Positions 17,901 to 24,220 of a stretch of 64,000 bases of DNA are shown in pieces. Numbering within the stretch: position 1 is the first letter of the stretch; every line of letters begins with the position of its first letter. Source of the DNA: Piscinibacter sp047600445 (GTDB lineage: Bacteria; Pseudomonadota; Gammaproteobacteria; Burkholderiales; Burkholderiaceae_C). The notes below the pieces were generated by a model. It did not search any database. It had not been told where the DNA came from and saw only the letters and a list, made by a program, of their open reading frames with translations. The DNA is taken from NCBI RefSeq assembly GCF_047600445.1, contig NZ_JASGKT010000002.1, positions 1,302,001 to 1,366,000 on the forward strand, read 5' to 3'. Both the position numbers and the translations under genes were made by a program.

Positions 17901-18175
17901 TCTTCGACGCCGCCGCGCTGCGCTGGGCCGCCAACGAGGTGCCGGTGAGCCTGGACGGCGCCGTGCTGCGCATCGACCGCCTGGTGCGGCTGGACGAGGA
18001 CGGTGTCGACACCTGGTGGGTGCTGGACTACAAGCTCCACCACCGGCCCGAGGCGCTGCCGGCCTACCACGCGCAACTGGCCGCCTACCGCGCGGCGGTG
18101 CAGCGTGCCCAGCCCGGCGCGCGGGTGCGCAGCGCCCTCATCGCCGGCGACGGCCGTTTCATCGAGTCGGCCTGA
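14939..18175 (+). CDS. addA: AddA-like UvrD/RecB helicase-nuclease
   Basis: Superfamily 1A DNA helicase with a C-terminal nuclease, 1078 residues. Motif I is EACAGAGKTWMLVSR (about 33-47), Ia ITFTKKAAGEMRER, II VLIDEFQDTSPLQW and III GDPKQSIYRFRRAEP. Motifs V/VI are RLLTVHGAKGLEADVVFV and NGLYVAMTRARRTLVF. The C-terminal PD-(D/E)XK region shows GSAVHRVLEW, WWVLDYKLHHRP with D and K, and YHAQLAAYR. With the AddB-like gene it would form the end-resection nuclease that loads RecA. Start is the ATG overlapping addB. A short GCGGC/GCCGC hairpin follows the stop. Confidence 0.85.
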   Translation: MSPTPAYRADGRPVSREAFYALACDPRRSVVVEACAGAGKTWMLVSRIVRALLAGAQPQEILAITFTKKAAGEMRERLAEWLQAFAAPATSEARRIAELVARGVPPAEAPAWADALAGLQRRVLDSGRAVEVRTFHAWFAQLLRAAPYELLAEIGLDPAGELLLDIADHRGEVMRRFHAALLRDAARREDHAALLRTRGRHQADKWFGVVLERRVELALADRAGVLDDSVPPAVPAGAPAPIEEVGGAAWRDDLLGLAARLAASDKKTCRDAGAGVQQALELAGAEARFAALWSALFTKSGTPRKLAGIAGLDETTRALEAIAARQHQHDSHLEHARLVRLARVLLTEYAGYKRERGLLDMNDLEHGALALLRDAALSGWVQERLDARIRHVLIDEFQDTSPLQWHALHAWLGAYAGAGGGASGQNAPALFVVGDPKQSIYRFRRAEPRVFGAVREFVGQALGGCVLECDHTRRNAPGVLAALNAVFEAAQAQGAFDSFRAHTTEAGADDAPALFALPRVPRPVAQEDGEGDAADAPQAWRDSLTQPRREPEAQRREAEARLVAEAIVRQLDAGLAPRQLMVMARKRAPLRLLAEALQRRHVPCVAVDDATLIEAAEAQDLVAVLDALVSPQHRLSLARALRCPLFDASDAELLALARRAEAGHAGDWWAALVADTDAGAALARARRLLAAWQQASRRLPPHDLLDRIVAEGELRERLAARVPAARRAVALATVDAVLAQSLALDGGRYATPYAFVRALRRRTITVPAPDLGGAVRLLTVHGAKGLEADVVFVMDAQPEPSRAETATLLVDWPVQASAPRRCAFIYKESEVPPALADAMAEERRAREREELNGLYVAMTRARRTLVFSATAPHGASAGSWWQRIEPLAVPWPRPGDGGVAARPEPAPQVIGLPRWSAAPAAPPAPPERDDSPAARLGSAVHRVLEWHTGAGGELAALAAGAAAEFGAPAGEVARIAGRILANPASARFFDAAALRWAANEVPVSLDGAVLRIDRLVRLDEDGVDTWWVLDYKLHHRPEALPAYHAQLAAYRAAVQRAQPGARVRSALIAGDGRFIESA

Positions 18176-18276
18176 GCGGCGCGAAGCCGCGATTGGCGGG
18201 AATTCCTGCCGCTGATCGGCGCTTCCGACCGGCCGGGATTCGCGTCCAATCGGCGCAAGACCCACCGCCACCGCCG

Positions 18277-20064
18277 ATGGCCGCTTCCGCCACGTCCGCC
18301 CCGCCTGCCTCGCCCGCCCGCGCCAGCCCGCCGCGCGCCTTCGGCCGCTACGAGCTGCGCCAGTTGCTGGGCAAGAGCGCCGGCTCGATGAGCTGGCTGG
18401 CCTTCGACCCGCGGCTCGGCCAGGAGGTGATGCTGACGCTGCCGCGCGCGCAGCCGGGCGACGCCGCCGCGCTCGAACTGCGCCTGCGCGAGATGCGGCA
18501 GGCGGCGCGGCTGAACCATCCGAACCTCGCCCACGTGATCGAGGCCGGCGTGCAGGACCACTGGCCCTACCTCGCGGTGGATCGCGCGCTCGGCCTCACG
18601 CTGGCCGAATGGCTGGCGCGCCAGCAGCCGTCGCCCGCGCCGCTGGAGGTCGCCGGCCTGCTGTGCCAGGCCTTGCAGGGCCTGGCCTTCGCGCACGAGG
18701 CCGGCATCGTGCACCGCGACCTGCAGATGCACCACGTGCTGGTCGGCGCGCAAGGCCAGTTGCGGCTGGCGGGCTTCGGCGCCGTCGAGCCGGCGCAGGC
18801 CGCGGCCGGCGACGATGACGACGCGCTGCGCGTGCGGCGCGACGCCGAGCGCGACGTGCTCGCCGCCGGCGTGCTGCTGCACCAGATGCTGGCTGGCGCG
18901 CCGGTGCTCGACGAGCCCGACATCGCCGCGGTGATCGCGCGCCTCGCGCCGCGCGGCCGCGACCTGGTGCGCCTGCCCTGGACCACGCCGCAGCCGGTGC
19001 CCGAGGGCCTGCGCGCCATCGCCAACCGCTGCACTGCCTCGCAGGAGCGCCAGCGCTACCTGAACGCGCGCACGCTGCTGCGCGCGCTGGAGGGCTGGCG
19101 CGAGGTCGAGGAACGCGGGCAGGGCGACCCGATCGCGCTGCTGATCGACCGGCTGAGCACGGTCGGCCACCTGCCCGCGCTGCCGGGCATCGCGCGGCGC
19201 GTCGCCCGGCTGTCGGCCACCGACACGCAGCGCACCGACGAGATGGCCGAACTGCTGCTGCAGGACGTCGCGCTCGCCTTCGAGTTGCTGCGCCTGGCCA
19301 ACTCGGCGCAGGTGCGCGGCACGCAGATGGCCGGCGGCGGCGCGGTGCTGACGCTGCGCCGCGCCATCACGCTGCTCGGCGTCGACGGCGTGCGCGGCGC
19401 CGCCAACGGCCTGCGCCAGTGGCCGGGCCCGATGAACGAGGCGGCGGCCGCGGCGATGGCGCGGCTGGTCAACGTGGCGCGCCTGGCCGGCCACGCCGCG
19501 CAGGCGCTGCGCCCGCCGGGCTACGACGCCGAGGTGGTGTTCCTCGTCGCGTTGATGCAGAACCTCGGCCGCCTGCTGGTGCAGTACCACTTTCCCGACG
19601 AGGCCGAGCAGATCCGCCAGTTGATGCAGCCGCTGCCGGCGGCGCAGCCGGACGAGCGCGGCCAACCCGGCCTGAGCGAAGCGGCGGCCTCGTACGCCGT
19701 GCTCGGCGTGGACATCGAATCGCTGGGCGCGGCGGTGGCGCGCCACTGGGGCCTGGGCGACGAGGTGCAGCACATGATCCGCCGCATCGCGGCCGACCGG
19801 CCGGTGCACCAGCCCGACGACGACGCCGACATGCTGCGCGCCGCCGCCAGCGCGGCCAACGAGGCGGTGGACGCGATGACGCGGCTGCCGTCGGCGCAGA
19901 TCGGCGCGGCGGTCCAGCAGGTGGCGCAGCGTTACGCGCGTGTGCTGGAACTGAGCCCGCGCGAGGTGCAGGAGGCCTTGCAGGGCGCGCGCGCGGCCTT
20001 GCAGAGCGGCACCGCGGCGGCGGCGATGCCGCGCGCGGCGGCGCCGCAAGGGCAGCAAGGGTGA
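18277..20064 (+). CDS. Kinase-like (pseudokinase) and HDOD fusion protein
   Basis: A 595-residue cytoplasmic protein. Residues about 23-270 have a Ser/Thr protein-kinase fold, and about 285-580 an HDOD domain (LSTVGHLPALPGIARRV, LANSAQVRG, LRRAITLLGVDGVRG). Catalytic positions are lost: the beta-3 Lys is T54 (EVMLTL), the HRD loop is HRDLQMHHV with Lys to Q150 and Asn to H153, and DFG is GFG at 166-168. The glycine loop LLGKSAGSMSW is also degenerate. It is therefore probably a non-phosphorylating scaffold or sensor. HDOD domains act in signalling and c-di-GMP-linked regulation, usually as non-catalytic HD relatives. The start ATG follows a 101-bp gap after addA; the protein ends beside the antisense ffs gene. 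Function unknown. Confidence 0.75.
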   Translation: MAASATSAPPASPARASPPRAFGRYELRQLLGKSAGSMSWLAFDPRLGQEVMLTLPRAQPGDAAALELRLREMRQAARLNHPNLAHVIEAGVQDHWPYLAVDRALGLTLAEWLARQQPSPAPLEVAGLLCQALQGLAFAHEAGIVHRDLQMHHVLVGAQGQLRLAGFGAVEPAQAAAGDDDDALRVRRDAERDVLAAGVLLHQMLAGAPVLDEPDIAAVIARLAPRGRDLVRLPWTTPQPVPEGLRAIANRCTASQERQRYLNARTLLRALEGWREVEERGQGDPIALLIDRLSTVGHLPALPGIARRVARLSATDTQRTDEMAELLLQDVALAFELLRLANSAQVRGTQMAGGGAVLTLRRAITLLGVDGVRGAANGLRQWPGPMNEAAAAAMARLVNVARLAGHAAQALRPPGYDAEVVFLVALMQNLGRLLVQYHFPDEAEQIRQLMQPLPAAQPDERGQPGLSEAAASYAVLGVDIESLGAAVARHWGLGDEVQHMIRRIAADRPVHQPDDDADMLRAAASAANEAVDAMTRLPSAQIGAAVQQVAQRYARVLELSPREVQEALQGARAALQSGTAAAAMPRAAAPQGQQG

Positions 20065-20065
20065 C

Positions 20066-20155
20066 GAGCCTTACCCCCGGCACTGGTCGCAACGCTTAGG
20101 GCTGCTTGGTTCCCCACCTGACCCGGTTGGGCGCGCTCCCATGCGGGGAGGCCCG
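20066..20155 (-). ncRNA. ffs: Signal recognition particle RNA (4.5S, small bacterial type)
   Basis: The minus strand holds the universally conserved Ffh-binding core GGTCAGGTGGGGAACCAAGC followed by AGCC; the matching part of the E. coli 4.5S RNA is GGTCAGGTCCGGAAGGAAGC followed by AGCC. Flanking sequence folds into the long terminal helix: GGGCCTCCCC at the 5' end (about 20154) pairs with the 3' end GGGG...AGGCTC near 20066. The length of about 90 nt fits a small bacterial SRP RNA. A -10-like TACAAT at 20165-20170 (minus strand) is well placed for a start near 20155-20158. The gene follows the purM-like gene on the same strand and ends next to the convergent pseudokinase stop. Ends are approximate. 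Confidence 0.9.
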
Positions 20156-20164
20156 TCGCGGACG

Positions 20165-20170
20165 ATTGTA
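20165..20170 (-). promoter_or_regulatory. Probable -10 element of ffs
   Basis: TACAAT on the minus strand, about 8-10 bp before the predicted 5' end of the SRP RNA and 29 bp past the purM-like stop. A matching -35 is not obvious, as it would lie in the GC-rich end of the upstream gene. ffs is expected to be strongly transcribed on its own. Confidence 0.5.
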
Positions 20171-20198
20171 GGCGACGCCCCCGTGCGCCCTCGGGCCC

Positions 20199-21326
20199 TC
20201 AGCGCAGTTGCAGCGCGTCGTCGCCCCACTCGATGCCCAGCGGCTCGACGATCAGGCGCTTCGCGCCGGCCTCGACACGGCCGGCGACCAGCGCCGCCAC
20301 GCCCTGCGCGCGCGCGATCGCTACGCAGCGCTGCGCCTCGTCCGCCGCGACGAACAGCGCGAAGCCGGCGCCCATGTTGAGCGTGCCGTAGGCCTCGTGG
20401 TCGTCCTGCTTCGCATGCTGCTGGATGAACTTCAGCACCGGCGGCACCGGCGGCACGCTGTGGATGCGGTAGGTGAAGGGGGACGGATGGCGCAGCAGCT
20501 TGCGCCAGCCGTGGCCGGTGATGTTCGCGCAGTAGTGCGGCACGATGCCGGCGCGGGCCAGCGCTTCGGTCACCGGAGAGTACAGCGTGGTCGGTGCGAG
20601 CAGCGCCTCGCCGTAGCTCAGCCCCGGCGCCACCTCGCTCAGGTAGCCCCGCGGCAGCCGCTCCACCAGCTTGCGCGCCAGGCTCAGGCCGTTGGCGTGG
20701 ATGCCGCTGGAGGCCAGCAGCACGATGGCGTCGCCCGCGCCGAGCCGCTCGCCCAGCGACAGCCGCGTCTTCGGGTTGACCAGGCCGGTGCAGCTCGCCG
20801 CGAGGTCGATGCGCCCGGCTTCGACGATGCCGGCCAGCGCCGGCGTCTCGCCGCCGCCCCAGGCCACGCCGCAGGTGTCGCAGGCCTTCTTCCAGCCGGC
20901 CACCAGCGCCTGCGCGCGCTGCGCGTCGCCGAACCAGTCGCTGCCGCCGGCGGCCCAGTAGGCCTGCACCACCAGCGGCGTCGCGCCGACGGTGATCAGG
21001 TCGTTGATCGCCATCGCGATGGTGTCCTGCGCGATCGCGTCGTAGAAGCTGCGGCCGGTCAGCGCCTTCATCTCGTCGGCCACCAGCGCCTTGGAGCCCA
21101 GGCATTCGACGATGCTCGCCAGGTAGAACGGCCCGACGTCGAGCACGTAGGCCGATTCGCCGCGCGAGGCCGGCACTTCCGTGAAGCCGTGCGGCCCGAG
21201 GTTGGCGGCGGTGGCGGCGGCGGCGCGCTGCGCGGCCACCTTGAGCGGGTCGATCAGCTCGTAGTCGACGCCGGCCTGTTCGTAGCTGAGCGTGGAGGCG
21301 TTGTCGGTGCGGGCGGCGTCGGTCAT
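20199..21326 (-). CDS. PurM-like AIR synthase family protein (divergent)
   Basis: A 375-residue cytoplasmic protein of the PurM/AIR-synthase ATP-binding superfamily. PurM-like elements are clear: LSYEQAGVDYELIDPLKVAAQRA at the N-terminus, AQDTIAMAINDLITVGATPLVVQAYWAAG, CGVAWGGGETPALAGIV, and LLASSGIHANGLSLARKL, PHYCANITGHGWRKLLR and NMGAGFALFV in the C-terminal domain. The canonical PurM phosphate loop (GTDGVGTK) is replaced by LDVGPFYLASIVECLGSK, and the protein is about 30 residues longer than PurM. It may be a specialised phosphoribosylformylglycinamidine cyclo-ligase or a paralogue with another substrate. It lies alone, divergent from dnaX, with ffs directly downstream. Confidence 0.7.
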   Translation of the reverse strand: MTDAARTDNASTLSYEQAGVDYELIDPLKVAAQRAAAATAANLGPHGFTEVPASRGESAYVLDVGPFYLASIVECLGSKALVADEMKALTGRSFYDAIAQDTIAMAINDLITVGATPLVVQAYWAAGGSDWFGDAQRAQALVAGWKKACDTCGVAWGGGETPALAGIVEAGRIDLAASCTGLVNPKTRLSLGERLGAGDAIVLLASSGIHANGLSLARKLVERLPRGYLSEVAPGLSYGEALLAPTTLYSPVTEALARAGIVPHYCANITGHGWRKLLRHPSPFTYRIHSVPPVPPVLKFIQQHAKQDDHEAYGTLNMGAGFALFVAADEAQRCVAIARAQGVAALVAGRVEAGAKRLIVEPLGIEWGDDALQLR

Positions 21327-21400
21327 GGGGCGCGATTATCGGCCAGCGCACGCGCCGGCCGCGGCCGCCGCCGCCGGGGGCGGCCCGTAGAATGCCCCGT

Positions 21401-23170
21401 ATGAGTTACCTGGTGCTCGCCCGCAAGTACCGCCCGCGCAGCTTCGATGCGTTGGTCGGGCAGGAGCACGTCGTGCAGGCGCTGTCCAACGCGCTGACGC
21501 AGCAGCGGCTGCACCACGCCTACCTCTTCACCGGCACGCGCGGCGTGGGCAAGACCACGGTCTCGCGCATCCTCGCCAAGTCGCTGAACTGCACCGGGGC
21601 CGACGGGCGCGGCGGCATCACCGCGCAGCCCTGCGGCGCCTGCGACGCCTGCCGCGACATCGACGCCGGCCGCTTCGTCGACTACGTCGAGCTCGACGCG
21701 GCCTCCAACCGCAGCGTCGAGGAGATCACGCAACTGCTCGACCAGGCCGTCTACAAGCCGGTGCTGGGCCGCTTCAAGGTCTACATGATCGACGAAGTGC
21801 ACATGCTCTCGAACACCGCGTTCAACGCGATGCTCAAGACGCTGGAGGAGCCACCCGACTACCTCAAGTTCGTGCTGGCCACCACCGACCCGCAGAAGGT
21901 GCCGCCGACGGTGCTGTCGCGCTGTTTGCAGTTCAACCTGCGGCCGATGGCGCCGCAGACGGTGCAGGAGCACCTGGCCGCCGTGCTGGCGCAGGAGCAC
22001 ATCGCCGCCGAGCCCGGCGCCCTGCGGCTGCTGGCGCGCGCCGCGCGCGGCTCGATGCGTGACGCGCTCTCGCTGACCGACCAGGCGATCGCCTTCGGCG
22101 CCGGCACGCTGGCCGAGGCCGGCGTGCGGCAGATGCTCGGCGCGGTCGATCGCGGCCACGCGGTGCGGCTGGTCGAGGCGCTGGCGGCCGGCGACGGCGC
22201 GGCGCTGGTCGGCGCGGTCGAGCAGTTGCGCGGGCTCGGGCTGTCCGCCGCCGGCACGCTGGAGGAGATGGCCGCGCTGCTGCAGCAGATGGCGGTGCAG
22301 CAGGCGGTGCCGGGCGCGCTCGACGCGGGCGACCCCGACGCGGCGCAGGTCGAGCGCCTGGCCGGCGCGCTGGCGCCCGACGAGACGCAACTGCTATACA
22401 GCATCGTCGTGCACGGCCGCGCCGAGCTGGCGCTGGCGCCCGACGAATACAGCGGCCTGGTGATGGTGCTGCTGCGCATGCTGGCCTTCAAGCCGGCGGG
22501 CCCGGGCAGCGCGCAGCGCGCCGCGCCGCGGCCGGCCGCCGCGCCGGCGCAACCGGCCGCCGTGGCCGCGGCAGCGGCGCTGCGCGTGCCGGCGCCGCCG
22601 CTGGCGCGGCCCGCACCGACTCCCGCACCGGCACGCGCCGTGACGGCGCGCTCGCCCGAGCCGCCGCCCTGGGTCGACGCGCCCGACGAGGCTGCCGATG
22701 CCGATCCGGCCGAAAGGCCCGCCGTGGCCATCGAAGTTGCGGAGCCGAGCCCGCGTGCGGCCGTCACGACCCTTGCCACCACGCCGCTCGGCGACCGCTG
22801 GGCCGCGCTGGTCAGGCGCCTGGTCGAAGCCGGCGCGGTCAGCGCGCTGGTGCGCGAGCTGGCGATGCAGGCCGAGTGCATCGCCTTCGACGACGCGCGC
22901 ATCGTGCTGCGCGTCGAGCGCGAGACGCTGCGCGGCGCGGCCAACGTCGACAAGCTGCGCGCCGCGATCGAGCAGACGCTGGGCCGCGCGGTGCCCTTGC
23001 AGGCCGAGTCCGGCGCGGCGCAGGATTCCCCCGCGCGCCGTGAAGCCGCCGCGCGCGCGCGCGCCCAGGCCGAGGCCGAGCAGATCATCGCCGACGACCC
23101 GCTGGTCAAGGCGCTGATGGCGCAGTACAAGACCGCGCGCATCGTGCCCGGCTCCGTCAAGCCGTATTGA
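21401..23170 (+). CDS. dnaX: DNA polymerase III subunit gamma/tau
   Basis: Clamp-loader ATPase, 589 residues. It begins MSYLVLARKYRPRSFDALVGQEHVVQAL. Walker A is GTRGVGKTT, the zinc module has CTG, CGAC and CRDI cysteines, Walker B with sensor is MIDEVHMLSNTAFNAMLKTLEEPP, and sensor 1/2 elements follow. After residue about 365 there is an Ala/Pro-rich linker, then the tau C-terminal region that binds the polymerase (LVKALMAQYKTARIVPGSVKPY). The ATG at 21401 is chosen over the one at 21392 because homologues begin MSY. No A-rich slippery site for a gamma frameshift is visible. ybaB and recR follow in the same direction. Confidence 0.96.
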   Translation: MSYLVLARKYRPRSFDALVGQEHVVQALSNALTQQRLHHAYLFTGTRGVGKTTVSRILAKSLNCTGADGRGGITAQPCGACDACRDIDAGRFVDYVELDAASNRSVEEITQLLDQAVYKPVLGRFKVYMIDEVHMLSNTAFNAMLKTLEEPPDYLKFVLATTDPQKVPPTVLSRCLQFNLRPMAPQTVQEHLAAVLAQEHIAAEPGALRLLARAARGSMRDALSLTDQAIAFGAGTLAEAGVRQMLGAVDRGHAVRLVEALAAGDGAALVGAVEQLRGLGLSAAGTLEEMAALLQQMAVQQAVPGALDAGDPDAAQVERLAGALAPDETQLLYSIVVHGRAELALAPDEYSGLVMVLLRMLAFKPAGPGSAQRAAPRPAAAPAQPAAVAAAAALRVPAPPLARPAPTPAPARAVTARSPEPPPWVDAPDEAADADPAERPAVAIEVAEPSPRAAVTTLATTPLGDRWAALVRRLVEAGAVSALVRELAMQAECIAFDDARIVLRVERETLRGAANVDKLRAAIEQTLGRAVPLQAESGAAQDSPARREAAARARAQAEAEQIIADDPLVKALMAQYKTARIVPGSVKPY

Positions 23171-23193
23171 GAGATTTTGCAGGAGCATCCACC

Positions 23194-23520
23194 ATGATGA
23201 AGAACCAGTTGGCCGGCCTGATGAAGCAGGCCCAGGCGATGCAGGACAACCTGAAGAAGGCGCAGGAAGAGCTGGCGTTGGTCGAGGTCGAGGGCCAGTC
23301 CGGCGCCGGGCTGGTCAAGGTGACGATGACCTGCAAGCACGACGTCAAGCGCGTCGCCATCGACCCCAGCCTGCTCGCCGACGACAAGGACATGCTCGAA
23401 GACCTGGTGGCCGCCGCGTTCAACGACGCGGTCCGCCGCGCCGAGGAGGTCAGCCAGGCGAAGATGGGCAAGCTCACCGCCGGCCTGCCGCTGCCCCCTG
23501 GAATGAAGTTCCCCTTCTGA
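23194..23520 (+). CDS. ybaB: Nucleoid-associated protein YbaB/EbfC
   Basis: Small dimeric DNA-binding protein, 108 residues, normal for the family. The sequence runs MMKNQLAGLMKQAQAMQDNLKKAQEELALVEVEGQSGAGLVKVTMTCKHDVKRVAIDPSLL and ends GLPLPPGMKFPF, as in characterised YbaB. The long N-terminal helix and Gly-rich turn are intact. The ATG at 23194 follows AGGAGCA, a good ribosome-binding site. It is 23 bp after dnaX; dnaX-ybaB-recR is a conserved operon linked to replication and recombination. Confidence 0.95.
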   Translation: MMKNQLAGLMKQAQAMQDNLKKAQEELALVEVEGQSGAGLVKVTMTCKHDVKRVAIDPSLLADDKDMLEDLVAAAFNDAVRRAEEVSQAKMGKLTAGLPLPPGMKFPF

Positions 23521-23615
23521 TGATCCCCCCCCGGAGCGCTCGCGCGCTCCCCCCAGGGGGGCGCCGCTGGCGGGCCGGCAAAGCCGGTCCCGCGGCGGCC
23601 GCCTGGATCCGCGCC
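23521..23615 (+). repeat. GC-rich mosaic hairpin element between ybaB and recR
   Basis: A run of hairpins fills this gap: GGAGCGC-TCGC-GCGCTCC (23533-23550), a C6/G6 arm pair, and GCCGGC-AAA-GCCGGT. This style of intergenic element is common in Leptothrix/Rubrivivax-type genomes (from memory, not checked). It happens to be open in the recR frame, which extends the apparent gene to 23520. A related hairpin set occurs at 54722-54778. Confidence 0.5.
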
Positions 23616-24203
23616 GTGGCTGAAGGCTCGCTGGCCGCGCTCGTCGACGCGCTGCGCCGCCTGCCGGGCATCGGCGTCAAGTCGGCGCAGCGGCTGGCCT
23701 TCCACCTGCTGCAGCACGACCGCGAGGGCGCGCAGCGCCTCGCCCATGCCTTGCAGGCGGCGTGCGCCGACGTGCGCCACTGCGAGCGCTGCCACACCTT
23801 CACCGAAGCCGCGGTGTGCGCCATCTGCGCCGACCCGCAGCGCGATGTGCGGCTGCTGTGCGTGGTCGAGACGCCCGCCGACCAGGCGGCGCTCGAGCGC
23901 AGTGGCAGCTACCGCGGCCTGTACTTCGTGCTGATGGGGCGCATCAGCCCGCTCGACGGCCTGGGCGCGCGCGACATCGGCGTGGCAGAGCTGCTGGAGC
24001 GCGCCGCCGACGGTCGCACCGAGGAAGTGATCGTCGCGACCAATTTCACCGCCGAGGGCGAGGCCACCGCGCACGTGATCGGCGAGGCGCTGCGCGCGCG
24101 CGGCCTGAAGGTCACGCGGCTGGCGCGCGGCGTGCCGATCGGCAGCGAGCTGGAATACGTCGACCTCGGCACCATCGCCCATGCGCTGAGCGAGCGGCGC
24201 TGA
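23616..24203 (+). CDS. recR: Recombination mediator RecR
   Basis: Toroidal DNA-binding protein that works with RecO/RecF to load RecA at gaps. From the GTG at 23616 it has 195 residues, the normal RecR length. The helix-hairpin-helix is LRRLPGIGVKSAQRLAFHLL. The C4 zinc finger is CERCHTFTEAAVCAIC, the Toprim domain is VRLLCVVETPADQAALERSG followed by GLYFVLMGRISPLDGLGA, and the end is GSELEYVDLGTIAHALSERR. The frame is open to an ATG at 23520 overlapping the ybaB stop, but that 32-codon extension is encoded by hairpin repeat and has no RecR homology, so I prefer GTG. Start uncertain, identity secure. Confidence 0.9.
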   Translation: MAEGSLAALVDALRRLPGIGVKSAQRLAFHLLQHDREGAQRLAHALQAACADVRHCERCHTFTEAAVCAICADPQRDVRLLCVVETPADQAALERSGSYRGLYFVLMGRISPLDGLGARDIGVAELLERAADGRTEEVIVATNFTAEGEATAHVIGEALRARGLKVTRLARGVPIGSELEYVDLGTIAHALSERR

Positions 24204-24220
24204 GCGTTCGGCCGAACGCT
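24203..24220. terminator. 18-bp palindrome spanning the recR and mltD stops
   Basis: AGCGTTCGGCCGAACGCT is a perfect palindrome in the 15-bp gap between the convergent recR and mltD genes, touching both stop codons. It could act as a compact bidirectional terminator or transcript-end stabiliser, although only a short ATTT follows on the plus strand and nothing on the minus. Confidence 0.5.

Noticed and set aside
14726..18271. An 1181-codon open frame opposite addA
   Set aside because: Same GC-skew artefact: low-complexity composition, no domain, fully antisense to a gene with all helicase motifs.
21401..23170. Programmed frameshift in dnaX giving gamma
   Set aside because: No A-rich slippery heptamer or following stem was found; tau alone is supported.
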